A DNA stretch of 64,000 bases from Achromobacter sp. MYb9 (GCF_002975275.1 NZ_PCOQ01000012.1:62001-126000), one strand, 5' to 3'. Positions 34,353 through 43,036 are shown, numbered from the stretch's first letter. The notes: a model not told the origin generated them from the sequence alone. Program-made: numbers and translations.

Positions 34353-35711
34353 ATGCCTCAATCTCCCCTGCTCATCGGCTGCGCCTCCGGATTTTCCGGT
34401 GATCGTAGCGACGGCGCCGCCGCCGTGGTGCGCACGCTGGCCGCCCGGGGCGGCGGCACGTTGATTTTCGAAACGCTGGCCGAACGCACGCTTGCGCTAG
34501 CCCAATTGGCACGCAACGAAGACCCCAGCCGCGGCTACGAGCCGCTGCTGGACGAACTGGTTTCTCCAATACTGGCGGACTGCCTGCGCCACGGCATTCG
34601 CATCGTCAGCAATTTCGGCGCTGCCAACCCGCAAGCCGCGGCCCGGCGCATTGCCGCGATTGCCCGTGAGCAAGGCCTTCCCGTCCCACGCATCGCGGTA
34701 GTGCATGGTGACGCCCTGGACACGGCGGCGCAGCGTGCCTTGTTGCGGGAACGTCTGGGTGCGGCGCTGGCGGGCCACGAAATCGTCAGCGCCACCGTCT
34801 ATCTGGGTGCGGCGGAAATCGCGCAGGCCCTGTCCGCGGGCGCGCAGATTGTCGTCGCGGGCCGTGTGGCGGACCCTTCGCTGACGCTGGGCCCTGCCAT
34901 GGCGCACTTCGGCTGGGATGCGGCGGACTGGCCCCGCCTGGGCCGCGCCACGATGGCCGGCCACATGCTGGAATGCGGCCTGCAGGTCACGGGCGGCTAC
35001 TTCTGCGTGCCCGGCCTGAAAGAAGTGCCGGATGTGCATGCGGCGGGTTTCCCCATTGCCGAAATCCATGCCGACGGCGAATTCGTCATCGGCAAGGCCG
35101 CCGAGACCGGCGGCGCGGTGGACGCCCGCACCGTGAAGGAACAGTTGCTGTATGAAGTCCATGATCCCGCGCGCTACCTGACGCCCGATGTTGTCGCCGA
35201 CCTGAGCCAGGCGCGCGTGGTCGAACTGGGCGACAACCGCGTGGCCGTGCACGGCGTCACCGGTCATGCGCGCCCATCCGAATTGAAAGTGAACGTCTGC
35301 TATCGCGGCGGCTGGCTGGCCGAAGCCGAGATCTCGTACGCCGGCGTGCAAGCCGAAGCGCGCGCGCGGCTTGCGGCGGATATCGTCCAGAAGCGCTTGG
35401 GCGCCGCCTTCAAGCTGCGTGCCGACCTGATTGGCGCCATCAGCATCCTGGGGGACGACGCAGGTGAGATGCGCCGCGCGCAGCCCGACACACTGGCCCG
35501 CGATGTCCGGCTGCGACTGGCTGGTGAACACGCCGACCGCGCCCAGGCCGAACGCATTCTGCGTGAAGTGACCGCGCTATACACCTGCGGCCCGGCCGGT
35601 GGCGGCGGCGTCCGCACCGCGCTGCGGCCGCGCCTGAACATGGTGTCGTGCACCATTGCCCGCGATGCCGTCGAAAGCGGCTGGAACTTCCTGGAGGACA
35701 TCACCCCATGA
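34353..35711 (+). CDS. Acyclic terpene utilisation AtuA-family protein (DUF1446)
   Basis: The 452-residue product is the DUF1446 core: GCASGFSGDRSDGA at the N-terminus, ISNFGAANPQAAA-like segment (VSNFGAANPQAAARRI, about residue 86), VAGRVADPSLTLGP, and ECGLQVTGGYFCVPG with the following metal/phosphate-like residues. AtuA is needed for citronellol and geraniol catabolism in Pseudomonas, but homologues of unknown chemistry are common in betaproteobacteria next to Bug receptors. In many relatives a C-terminal domain of about 110 residues is fused; here it is encoded by the next gene. The stop overlaps that start by ATGA. Regulated probably by the divergent LysR. Confidence 0.83.
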   Translation: MPQSPLLIGCASGFSGDRSDGAAAVVRTLAARGGGTLIFETLAERTLALAQLARNEDPSRGYEPLLDELVSPILADCLRHGIRIVSNFGAANPQAAARRIAAIAREQGLPVPRIAVVHGDALDTAAQRALLRERLGAALAGHEIVSATVYLGAAEIAQALSAGAQIVVAGRVADPSLTLGPAMAHFGWDAADWPRLGRATMAGHMLECGLQVTGGYFCVPGLKEVPDVHAAGFPIAEIHADGEFVIGKAAETGGAVDARTVKEQLLYEVHDPARYLTPDVVADLSQARVVELGDNRVAVHGVTGHARPSELKVNVCYRGGWLAEAEISYAGVQAEARARLAADIVQKRLGAAFKLRADLIGAISILGDDAGEMRRAQPDTLARDVRLRLAGEHADRAQAERILREVTALYTCGPAGGGGVRTALRPRLNMVSCTIARDAVESGWNFLEDITP

Positions 35712-36097
35712 CCCGCAACACCGACACGCAGTCCGTGCCGCTGTACCGGCTGGGCCACAGCCGCTCGGGCGACAAAGGCGACATCTCGAACCTGAGCCTG
35801 ATCGCCTGGGACCCCGAATGCTACGCGGTGCTGGCCGCGCAGGTCACCGAAGCCCGCGTGGCGGCGTGGTTCGCGTACCGGCACCCTGCCCGCGTCACCC
35901 GCTACCTTCTGCCCACGCTGCACGCCATGAATTTCGTGCTGGAAGGCGTGCTGGACGGCGGCGTGAACGACGCGCTGAACCTGGACACGCACGGCAAAAG
36001 CCTGTCTTTCCGATTGCTGGACCTGACGGTGGAGGTGGGCGCAGACCTGGCCCGCCGGCTGCCAGACATACCCGGCGACCGTCCCGCGGCCGCCTGA
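35708..36097 (+). CDS. AtuA-related C-terminal domain protein (stand-alone)
   Basis: From the ATG at 35708 this is 129 residues, coupled to the AtuA gene by ATGA overlap. It contains the segment LYRLGHSRSGDKGDISNLSLIA (shown here in two parts: LYRLGHSRSGDKGD and ISNLSLIA), which is the hallmark of the C-terminal domain of longer AtuA proteins, followed by ALNLDTHGKSLSFRLLDL. The two products probably form one complex. No catalytic mechanism is established for the family. Confidence 0.82.
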   Translation: MTRNTDTQSVPLYRLGHSRSGDKGDISNLSLIAWDPECYAVLAAQVTEARVAAWFAYRHPARVTRYLLPTLHAMNFVLEGVLDGGVNDALNLDTHGKSLSFRLLDLTVEVGADLARRLPDIPGDRPAAA

Positions 36098-36142
36098 CCT
36101 TGCCATCCCCCCTATAAAAAAACACCACAGGAGACACACGAC

Positions 36143-37108
36143 ATGCGCATTTCATCCAAAGGCCGACTGGCCCTGCTGCTGGCCGCTGCCCTGCCGCTGA
36201 CCGCACTGGCCCAGAGCTTCCCGGCCAAACCCATCACGTTCATCGTGCCGTTCGCCGCCGGCAGCGCAACCGACCAGATCGGCCGCGCCATCGGCCAGGG
36301 CGTCACGGAACAGACCGGGCAAGCCGTCGTGATCGAAAACAAGCCCGGCGCCAGCGCCATGATCGGCGCCGCCGCCGGGGCCCGCGCCGCGCCGGACGGC
36401 TATACGGTGCTGATCACCACCAACACCACCCATGCCGCCAACGAGCACCTGTACAAGTCGTTGACCTACCAGCCCGTGAAGGACTTCGCACCGATCTCGC
36501 TGTTGGGCAAGGGCGGCCAGATCATGGTGGTGAACCCGAATTCGCCAGCCAAGACCGTGGGCGAGTTCCTGGCGCAAGCCAAGCAATCGCCGGGCAAGCT
36601 GAGTTTCGGCAGCGGCAGCTCCAGCAGCCGTATCGCGGGCGAATTGCTCCAGCAGATGGCCGGCGTGCAGCTGCTGCATGTGCCATACAAGAGCAATCCG
36701 CTGGCGGTGACCGACCTGCTGGGCGGGCAGATCGACATGATGATCACCGACGCGGCAACCGGCCTGCCCCAGGTCAAGTCTGGCAAGCTGCGTGCGCTGG
36801 GCGTGACGGGCCTGGCGCGTTCGCCGCTGGCGCCCGACGTGCCCACGATCGCCGAAGCCGGCGTGCCAAACTACGAGATGGGCTACTGGTTCGCGGCCTA
36901 TGCGCCCGCCGGCACGCCGCCCGACGTGATCAAGCGCCTGAACGAACTGCTGGTCAACGCAAGCAAGACCAAGCCTGCCCAACAGTTCTATGCGCAGACC
37001 GGCACGGAGCCCGCAACCTCCACGCCAAGCGAACTGGCCGCGTTTCAGCAGGCCGAATCGAAGAAATGGGGCGAAATCATCAAGAAGGCCGGGATCCAGC
37101 CCGAATAA
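36143..37108 (+). CDS. Bug-family tripartite tricarboxylate-type solute-binding protein
   Basis: The 321-residue protein has a good ribosome site (AGGAG, 10 bases before ATG) and a Sec signal peptide ending near LTALAQS (about residue 26). The Bug signature FPAKPITFIVPFAAGSATD follows directly, with HVPYKSN and LGGQIDMMITD later. Bug proteins are periplasmic receptors for carboxylates, often without nearby transporter genes, as here. It is the third gene of the AtuA-type operon, so its ligand is probably the substrate degraded by that operon. A strong terminator lies 35 bases beyond its stop. Confidence 0.9.
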   Translation: MRISSKGRLALLLAAALPLTALAQSFPAKPITFIVPFAAGSATDQIGRAIGQGVTEQTGQAVVIENKPGASAMIGAAAGARAAPDGYTVLITTNTTHAANEHLYKSLTYQPVKDFAPISLLGKGGQIMVVNPNSPAKTVGEFLAQAKQSPGKLSFGSGSSSSRIAGELLQQMAGVQLLHVPYKSNPLAVTDLLGGQIDMMITDAATGLPQVKSGKLRALGVTGLARSPLAPDVPTIAEAGVPNYEMGYWFAAYAPAGTPPDVIKRLNELLVNASKTKPAQQFYAQTGTEPATSTPSELAAFQQAESKKWGEIIKKAGIQPE

Positions 37109-37142
37109 GCCGAATTCGAGCAGAACGCCCTTCCCTGAATGC

Positions 37143-37172
37143 AAAAAACCCATCGCTTGCGATGGGTTTTTT
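37143..37172. terminator. Bidirectional rho-independent terminator
   Basis: CCCATCG and CGATGGG form a perfect stem around CTTG, with AAAAAA on the left and TTTTTT on the right. It therefore works for the Bug gene on the plus strand and for fpr on the minus strand, which converge here. Confidence 0.93.
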
Positions 37173-37194
37173 GTTGCGGACGTGCCTTCGTGGC

Positions 37195-37971
37195 TTATTT
37201 GTCGACGAAAGCGCGTTCCACCACGTAATCGCCTGGCTGGCCCACGCCCGGCGACACGACGAAGCCGCGTTTGTCGAGCATGGCGCTGATATCGGCCAAC
37301 ATGTGCGGGCTACCGCAAATCATGGCGCGATCGGTTTCCGGGTTGATTTGCGGAATGCCGATGTCTTCGCACAGCTTGCCGTTTTCCATCAGTTCCGTGA
37401 TACGGCCCTGATTGCGGAACGGTTCGCGCGTGACGGTCGGGTAGTACACGAGCTTGTCACGAACGATATCGCCGAAGAATTCGTTGTTCGGCAGCTCTTT
37501 TTCAATGAAGTCCGCGTAGGCCAGTTCGCTGACCCAACGCACGCCATGGACAAGGATGACCTTGTCGAAACGTTCGTAGATGTCGGGGTCTTTGATGATG
37601 CTCATGAACGGCGCCAGGCCCGTGCCGGTGCCAAACAGGAACAGGTGCTTGCCCGGCTTCAGGTCGTCGACCACCAGCGTGCCCACCGGCTTGCGGCTGA
37701 CCAGGATGGTGTCGCCCTCTTTCAAGTGCTGCAGGCGCGACGTGAGCGGGCCGTTCTGCACCTTGATGCTGAGGAATTCGAGGTTTTCTTCGTAGTTTGC
37801 GCTGGCGATGCTGTAGGCCCGCAGCAGCGGCTTGCCTTCAACTTCCAGACCGATCATGACGAAGTGGCCGTTGTGGAACCGCAAGGCCGCGTCACGCGTC
37901 GTGGTAAAGGAAAACAGGGTGTCGTTCCAGTGGTGCACGCTAAGTACGCGCTCAGTATTGAAAGCAGCCAT
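37195..37971 (-). CDS. fpr: Ferredoxin-NADP+ reductase
   Basis: This 258-residue flavoprotein has the FAD motif RAYSIAS (about residue 50), the phosphate-binding segment GPLTSRLQHLKEGD and the NADP-binding LFGTGTGLAPFMSII (about residues 109-123), ending in a VERAFVDK tail typical of the bacterial Fpr subclass. It moves electrons between NADPH and ferredoxin or flavodoxin and supports oxidative-stress and iron-cofactor repair. It diverges from the ferric-iron uptake genes, and the shared upstream region contains repeats that might couple its expression to iron or redox state. Confidence 0.93.
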   Translation of the reverse strand: MAAFNTERVLSVHHWNDTLFSFTTTRDAALRFHNGHFVMIGLEVEGKPLLRAYSIASANYEENLEFLSIKVQNGPLTSRLQHLKEGDTILVSRKPVGTLVVDDLKPGKHLFLFGTGTGLAPFMSIIKDPDIYERFDKVILVHGVRWVSELAYADFIEKELPNNEFFGDIVRDKLVYYPTVTREPFRNQGRITELMENGKLCEDIGIPQINPETDRAMICGSPHMLADISAMLDKRGFVVSPGVGQPGDYVVERAFVDK

Positions 37972-37988
37972 GTCGTAGTCGGAAATAT

Positions 37989-38070
37989 TAGGGTTAGCCC
38001 TATTCTACAGGGTCTTGATAGGAATTGCTCTCATTATTCCGTAATACGCTTATGCCGTATTGATAGGGAT
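37989..38070. promoter_or_regulatory. fpr / fbpA intergenic repeats
   Basis: Three elements are visible: TAGGG-TTAG-CCCTA (37989-38002), a direct repeat TTGATAGG at 38015-38022 and 38060-38067, and an inverted pair AATACG / CGTATT (38043-38048 and 38056-38061). TCATTAT at 38031-38037 resembles one Fur half-site, but there is no good full Fur box. They are candidate binding sites for iron or redox control of the divergent genes. Confidence 0.4.
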
Positions 38071-38235
38071 CAAGCGTTGGATCCTATGCCTTACGAGCAG
38101 TTGAACGGTCTTTCGCTTCCTGTTATCGTCGCGTTCTCAGTTGATAATCGTTTTCGTTAGCAGACTGTTTTAAGCATCGGGAAGCCTTGCATTTCGCGGC
38201 TATTCCCCGTTGCAGCCCTAGCCGGAGTTCCCGAC

Positions 38236-39279
38236 ATGACCAAGCGTCCCCAATTGAATTCGCTGCTTCGCGCCCTGGCGCTGGCCGGCGCCGCCGCCTT
38301 CACTGTTTCGGCCAACGCCGCCGAAGAAGTCAGCCTGTACACCACCCGGGAACCCAAACTGATCCAGCCGTTGCTGGATGCTTTCACGAAGGAAAGCGGC
38401 ATTAAGGTCAATACCGTCTTCGTCAAGGATGGGCTGCTGGAACGCGTCAAGGCGGAAGGCGCCAAGTCGCCTGCCGACGTGCTGATGACCGTGGACATCG
38501 GCAACCTGCTGGACCTGGTGGACGGCGGCGTCACGCAAGCGATCAAGTCCCAGACGCTGGAATCGGTGATTCCCGCCAATCTGCGCGGCGCCGACGGCAA
38601 GTGGTTTGCGCTGTCGCTGCGCGACCGCGTGTTGTACGTCGAAAAAGACCTGAAGCTGGAATCGTTCCGCTACGAAGACCTGGCCGACCCCAAGTGGAAG
38701 GGCAAGGTCTGCATCCGTTCGGGCCAACACCCCTACAACACCGCCATGGTCGCGTCGATGATCGCGCATGACGGCGCGGAAGCGACTGAAAAGTGGCTGC
38801 GCGGCGTCAAGGCCAATCTGGCGCGCAAGGCCGCGGGCGGCGACCGCGACGTGGCGCGCGACATCCTGGGCGGCATCTGCGATATCGGCCTGGCCAATGC
38901 GTACTACGTCGGTCACATGAAGAACGCCGAACCGGGCACCGACAGCCGCAAGTGGGGCGACGCCATCAAGGTCATCCGCCCGACCTTCGCCAACGAGAAA
39001 AGCGGCGGCACGCACGTGAACGTCAGCGGCGCAGCCGTTGCCGCGCATGCGCCGCACAAGGCCAACGCGATCAAGCTGCTGGACTTCCTGGTGTCCGAAC
39101 CCGCCCAGGCGCTGTATGCCCAGGCGAACTACGAGTATCCCGTTCGCAAGGGCGTGAAGCTGGACCCCGTGATCGCCAGCTTCGGCGAATTGAAGGTGGA
39201 CCCGCTGCCCTTGACCGAAATCGCCAAGCACCGCAAGCAAGCCAGCGAACTGGTGGACAAGGTCGGTTTCGACAACTGA
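38236..39279 (+). CDS. fbpA: Ferric-iron ABC transporter periplasmic binding protein
   Basis: The 347-residue protein has GGAG 10 bases before its ATG and a signal peptide cleaved near TVSANA-AEE (about residue 29). EEVSLYTTREPKLIQPLLDAF is the FbpA/FutA entry segment (two parts: EEVSLYTTREPK, LIQPLLDAF). Later motifs are KVCIRSGQHPYNTAMVASMI and GICDIGLANAYYVGHM with the iron-binding tyrosine pair. It captures Fe3+ in the periplasm for FbpBC. Hairpins between it and fbpB probably set a higher level of receptor than of permease. Confidence 0.92.
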   Translation: MTKRPQLNSLLRALALAGAAAFTVSANAAEEVSLYTTREPKLIQPLLDAFTKESGIKVNTVFVKDGLLERVKAEGAKSPADVLMTVDIGNLLDLVDGGVTQAIKSQTLESVIPANLRGADGKWFALSLRDRVLYVEKDLKLESFRYEDLADPKWKGKVCIRSGQHPYNTAMVASMIAHDGAEATEKWLRGVKANLARKAAGGDRDVARDILGGICDIGLANAYYVGHMKNAEPGTDSRKWGDAIKVIRPTFANEKSGGTHVNVSGAAVAAHAPHKANAIKLLDFLVSEPAQALYAQANYEYPVRKGVKLDPVIASFGELKVDPLPLTEIAKHRKQASELVDKVGFDN

Positions 39280-39291
39280 TAAGCCCCCGGC

Positions 39292-39311
39292 CGCCACGCT
39301 CCCGCGTGGCG
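39292..39311 (+). other. Hairpin after fbpA (attenuator candidate)
   Basis: CGCCACGC and GCGTGGCG form an 8-bp stem with a TCCC loop, 13 bases past the fbpA stop. There is no U-run. It may protect or partly terminate the fbpA message, a common arrangement for ABC receptor genes. Confidence 0.5.
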
Positions 39312-39330
39312 TCGCCCTGCGGCAGTATTG

Positions 39331-39364
39331 GGCCTGTTCCTCTCTTTTTCGGGAGGAGCAGGCC
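39331..39364 (+). other. Second hairpin between fbpA and fbpB
   Basis: GGCCTG and CCTC pair with GAGG and CAGGCC, with two unpaired bases on each side and a U-rich loop. It lies 28 bases before the fbpB start and may add to attenuation between receptor and permease. Confidence 0.4.
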
Positions 39365-39392
39365 TTGCCTTTGATGCAATCGACTTTGAAGC

Positions 39393-41063
39393 ATGCACAC
39401 AGAATCCTTGCCCCGGCCGCTGCGTTTGCGCTGGACTGAACGCGGCGCCGGCTGGCTCGCAGGTGCCGGCCTGATCGCGCTGGCGGTGCTGGCGCCCGTG
39501 CTGACGCTGCTCTGGTGGGCGTTGGGCGGTGAACTTTCGCACTGGCAGCATCTGGCAAGCTATGTGCTGCCACAGGCCTTGGCCAACACGGCCCTGTTGC
39601 TGGCGGGCGTAGGCGTGATGGTGACGTTGTTGGGCACGGGCGCCGCCTGGCTCGTGACCGCTTACGACTTCCCCACGCGCCGCATCCTGACCTGGGCGCT
39701 GCTGCTGCCGCTGGCGGTGCCGACTTACATCATCGCGTTCTCTTACCTGGACTTGCTGCACCCTATCGGGCCTGTCCAGACGGCGATCCGCGCGCTGCTG
39801 GGCTACGACAGCCCACGGCAGTTCCGCCTGCCCGACCTGCGCTCGATTTACGGCGCGATCTTCGTGCTGGGTTTCGTGCTGTATCCGTATGTCTACCTGA
39901 GCACGCGCGTCATGTTCATGACCCAGGCGGCCAGTTTGCTGGAAGCGGCGCGCACACTGGGCGCGGGCCGCATCGCCGTGTTCTTCCGCGTTGCCCTGCC
40001 CTTGGCCCGTCCGGCCATCGTCGTGGGCGTGAGCCTGGCGCTGCTGGAAACGTTGAACGATATCGGCGCGTCCGAGTTCCTGGGCGTGCAGACGCTGACG
40101 GTGTCGGTCTATACCACCTGGGTCACGCGGTCGGACCTGGCCGGCGCGGCGCAGATCGCGCTGACGATGCTTGCCATCGTGATCGGGTTGATCATGCTGG
40201 AACGCCATGGCCGCAAGCGCCAGCGCTATGCCAATACCCAACGCATGCGCCCCATGCAACCGCGCCGGCTACGCGGGGCGTCTGCTGCCGTAGCTGCCGT
40301 GCTGGGCTGGATCCCCGTCGTGCTGGGTTTCATTGCGCCCGCCGCCTACCTGATCTTCGAAACGTACAAGCGCCTGCATCTGGTAGGTGGCGTATCCGAC
40401 CAATTGATCAATGGCCTGGGCAACACGCTGATCGTTGCGTTCAGCGCCACCATCGTGACCCTGCTTTGCGGCCTGATCGTCGCCTGGGCTGGACGGACCC
40501 TGCGCGAAAGCGCCAGCTTCAACCCGGGCCGCGCCTGCGCACGCATCGCCAGCCTGGGCTATGCGGTACCAGGCACCGTTCTGGCCATCGGGCTGCTGAC
40601 GCCCTTCGTCTGGATCGACAGCGCGGTTGCCACGGTCTTTGGCGGCTCGGGATTGTTCCTGATGGGTTCCATGGGCGCGCTGGTGTGCGCCTATGTGATC
40701 CGGTTCCTGGCGATTTCCACCGGCGCGCTGGAAGCGGGCCTTGCGCGCATCCCCCCTTCGCTGGAACAGGCGTCGCGCCTGCTGGGCGAAAGCTCGGCGG
40801 GCACGTTGCGCCGGGTCCACCTGCCGCTGCTGCGCCCCGCGCTGGCCGCAAGCGCGTTGCTGGTCTTCGTGGACGCCATGAAGGAGCTGCCGGCCACCTT
40901 GCTGCTGCGCCCCATGAATTTCGACACGCTTGCCACCTGGCTCTACGCCGAAGCCGCCCGCGGCACGTACGAGGAAGGCGCCGTCGCGGCGCTGGCGATC
41001 GTGCTGGCCGGCCTTTTGCCCGTCATCCTGCTGGCGCGCACCAATCTGAAAATGGGACATTGA
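39393..41063 (+). CDS. fbpB: Ferric-iron ABC transporter permease (fused, two-domain)
   Basis: This 556-residue protein contains two homologous permease halves, each with about six membrane segments, joined near residue 285. Each half has an EAA-type loop: EAARTLGAGRIAVFFRVALP (about residue 187) and EQASRLLGESSAGTLRRVHL (about 465). This is the FbpB/SfuB architecture for Fe3+ import through the inner membrane. No strong ribosome site precedes the ATG. The start codon of fbpC lies 6 bases after its stop. Confidence 0.92.
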   Translation: MHTESLPRPLRLRWTERGAGWLAGAGLIALAVLAPVLTLLWWALGGELSHWQHLASYVLPQALANTALLLAGVGVMVTLLGTGAAWLVTAYDFPTRRILTWALLLPLAVPTYIIAFSYLDLLHPIGPVQTAIRALLGYDSPRQFRLPDLRSIYGAIFVLGFVLYPYVYLSTRVMFMTQAASLLEAARTLGAGRIAVFFRVALPLARPAIVVGVSLALLETLNDIGASEFLGVQTLTVSVYTTWVTRSDLAGAAQIALTMLAIVIGLIMLERHGRKRQRYANTQRMRPMQPRRLRGASAAVAAVLGWIPVVLGFIAPAAYLIFETYKRLHLVGGVSDQLINGLGNTLIVAFSATIVTLLCGLIVAWAGRTLRESASFNPGRACARIASLGYAVPGTVLAIGLLTPFVWIDSAVATVFGGSGLFLMGSMGALVCAYVIRFLAISTGALEAGLARIPPSLEQASRLLGESSAGTLRRVHLPLLRPALAASALLVFVDAMKELPATLLLRPMNFDTLATWLYAEAARGTYEEGAVAALAIVLAGLLPVILLARTNLKMGH

Positions 41064-41068
41064 TCATC

Positions 41069-41845
41069 GTGCCCGATCTGTTAGAAATCGACCGCCTTTC
41101 GCTCGCCTACGACACGCCCAATGGTTTGAAACCGGTGGTGCAAGACCTGACGCTTGGCTTGCCCGCCGGGCACATCGGGTGCCTGCTGGGCGAGTCGGGC
41201 TGCGGCAAGACCACGGTACTGCGCGCCATCGCCGGCTTCGAGCCCGTGCGCGCGGGCCGCATCCTGCTGGACGGCACCGTCATTTCGTCTCCGACCGAGC
41301 AAGTGGCGCCGGAATTACGCCGCGTGGGCATGATGTTCCAGGACTACGCCCTGTTTCCGCATCTGACCGTGGCGCTTAACGTGGCATTCGGCCTGCGCAA
41401 GCTTACGCGCGCGGACCGGGCCCGCCGCGTCGAAGAGATGCTGGAGCTGGTGGGTCTGGCGCATGCCGCCAACAGTTACCCGCATGAGATTTCGGGTGGC
41501 CAGCAACAGCGCGTAGCGCTGGCCCGGGCGCTGGCGCCCTCGCCCGACCTGCTGTTGCTGGATGAACCGTTTTCGAATCTGGATGTGGACACGCGGGAAC
41601 GCCTGGCCTTCGAAGTGCGGGACATTCTCAAGACCACCGGCCACACGGCCATTCTGGTCACGCACAACCAGGCTGAAGCCTTCGCCATCGCGGACCGCAT
41701 CGGCGTGATGACGAAGGGGGCGATCGCGCAGTGGGATACGCCCTACAACCTGCACCATCACCCCCGCAACGATTTCGTGCGGGACTTCATCCGCCGCGAA
41801 GCGTTGGAGGCACAGCGCGAACAGGCATTCGCACGCGGGCGCTGA
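41069..41845 (+). CDS. fbpC: Ferric-iron ABC transporter ATPase (short form)
   Basis: From the GTG at 41069 this is 258 residues. Walker A is LLGESGCGKTTVLRAI (about residues 35-50), the Q-loop MMFQDYALFPHLTV, the signature EISGGQQQRVALARAL, Walker B DLLLLDEPFSNLD and the switch LVTHNQAEAF. FbpC proteins are usually about 340-360 residues, with a C-terminal TOBE-like regulatory domain; here the protein stops soon after the ATPase core (residue 258), at a 15-bp repeat tract. It couples ATP hydrolysis to Fe3+ import with FbpAB. Confidence 0.9.
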   Translation: MPDLLEIDRLSLAYDTPNGLKPVVQDLTLGLPAGHIGCLLGESGCGKTTVLRAIAGFEPVRAGRILLDGTVISSPTEQVAPELRRVGMMFQDYALFPHLTVALNVAFGLRKLTRADRARRVEEMLELVGLAHAANSYPHEISGGQQQRVALARALAPSPDLLLLDEPFSNLDVDTRERLAFEVRDILKTTGHTAILVTHNQAEAFAIADRIGVMTKGAIAQWDTPYNLHHHPRNDFVRDFIRREALEAQREQAFARGR

Positions 41846-41881
41846 CGCGGCCCGCGGTGCCCGCCGCAAGGCGGCCGGCGA

Positions 41882-42016
41882 GGCATCGGCCGCCGCGGCA
41901 TGGGCCGCCCCGGCATGGGCCGCCCCGGCATGGGCCGCCCCGGCATGGGCCGCCCCGGCATGGGCCGCCCCGGCATGGGCCGCCCCGGCATGGGCCGCCC
42001 CGGCATGGGCCGCCCC
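41882..42016. repeat. 15-bp tandem repeat, eight exact units plus one degenerate
   Basis: GGCATGGGCCGCCCC is repeated head to tail eight times without change from 41897 to 42016; a degenerate copy (GGCATCGGCCGCCGC) precedes it at 41882. The array fills the space between the convergent stops of fbpC and the second Bug gene, touching the Bug stop codon. The unit is a multiple of three, so all frames stay open. Exact identity implies recent slippage expansion. Confidence 0.95.
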
Positions 42017-42994
42017 TCAATCCGCCGCCAGCTTGACCTTTTGGGACAGGGCCTTGAAGGCCTCGTGCTGGCTCTGGGTCAGGCGCTCGACCTCTTGCGG
42101 TGTCGATCCATAGGGCATGAAGCCGGCCTGCTCCAGCTTGTCCTTCACTTCCGGCAATGCCAACGCCCACTGGAACGCCTCGCTCAGCGCACGGGTGACG
42201 TCGGGCGACATCTTGGCCGGCCCGTATACCGCGAACCAGGGATCCACCACCGCGCCTGCATAACCGAGTTCGGCCAGCGTCGGCACGTCCGGCAGCGCCG
42301 GCGAACGCTTGCTGCCGGTTACCGCCAAGGCATGGACCTTGCCCGCCTTGATGTGCGGCAACGAGGCAGGCAGGTTGTCGAACATGACGGGAAGGTGCCC
42401 GCCCAACAAGTCGTTCAGGCCTTGGGCGCTGCCCTTGTACGGAATGTGTTGCATGCCGGCGCCGGTCAGCTGATCAAACATGACGCCCGCCAGATGCATG
42501 GACGTGCCCGTGCCCGGTGTGCCGAAAGCGGTGCCTGGATGCTGCTTGGCGTAGGCCACCAGATCCTTGACGCTGTCCACTTTCAAGGCGGGGCCCGTTT
42601 CAAGCACCACCGTGGAAGCGCCCAGCATGCTCACGCCGGTGAAGTCCTTGGTGGGGTCGAATGGCATCGACGGGTAGACGAAAGGATTCAACGCGTTGGT
42701 GGAAATGGCCCCGAAGCCGATCGTGTAACCGTCGGGCGCGGCTTTGGCCACGGCATCCATCCCGATATTGCCGCCCGCGCCCGGCCGGTTTTCGACAATG
42801 ACCGGCTGGCCGAGCTTTTCGGCCACTTTCTGCCCGGCGGTGCGCGCCACCAGATCGGTGGTGCCGCCGGCCGTGTACGGCACGATGAAGGTGATGGGCT
42901 TGGTGGGATAACCTGCGGCCAATGCCGCGGATGCGCCGTTGGCAAGCGCCAACGCAGCGACGCCGCGCACAAGGTTGAGGGTATAGCGATGCAT
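42017..42994 (-). CDS. Bug-family tripartite tricarboxylate-type solute-binding protein
   Basis: From the ATG at 42994 this is 325 residues; the frame extends 26 codons upstream without a signal-like start. The signal peptide ends near ASAALAAG (about residue 27), and the Bug signature YPTKPITFIVPYTAGGTTD follows. Later motifs are GTGTSMHLAGVMF, HIPYKGSAQGLNDLLGG and PTLAELGYAG. It is a periplasmic receptor for an unknown carboxylate. It stands alone, with no transporter genes nearby. The C-terminus LSQKVKLAAD stops directly at the 15-bp repeat array. Confidence 0.9.
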   Translation of the reverse strand: MHRYTLNLVRGVAALALANGASAALAAGYPTKPITFIVPYTAGGTTDLVARTAGQKVAEKLGQPVIVENRPGAGGNIGMDAVAKAAPDGYTIGFGAISTNALNPFVYPSMPFDPTKDFTGVSMLGASTVVLETGPALKVDSVKDLVAYAKQHPGTAFGTPGTGTSMHLAGVMFDQLTGAGMQHIPYKGSAQGLNDLLGGHLPVMFDNLPASLPHIKAGKVHALAVTGSKRSPALPDVPTLAELGYAGAVVDPWFAVYGPAKMSPDVTRALSEAFQWALALPEVKDKLEQAGFMPYGSTPQEVERLTQSQHEAFKALSQKVKLAAD

Positions 42995-43036
42995 GTGTCT
43001 CCATCCTGTTGTTATCAAGGTTTGGAGGCGCATCAT

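Noticed and set aside
38021-38040. Fur box upstream of fbpA
   Set aside because: Only one half-site (TCATTAT) resembles the consensus; the other half does not fit.
40466-41068. Long upstream extension of fbpC
   Set aside because: It is an out-of-frame reading of fbpB; the GTG at 41069 precedes the true ATPase N-terminus.
41882-42016. CRISPR-like array
   Set aside because: Units are directly abutting with no spacers and no cas genes nearby; it is a minisatellite.
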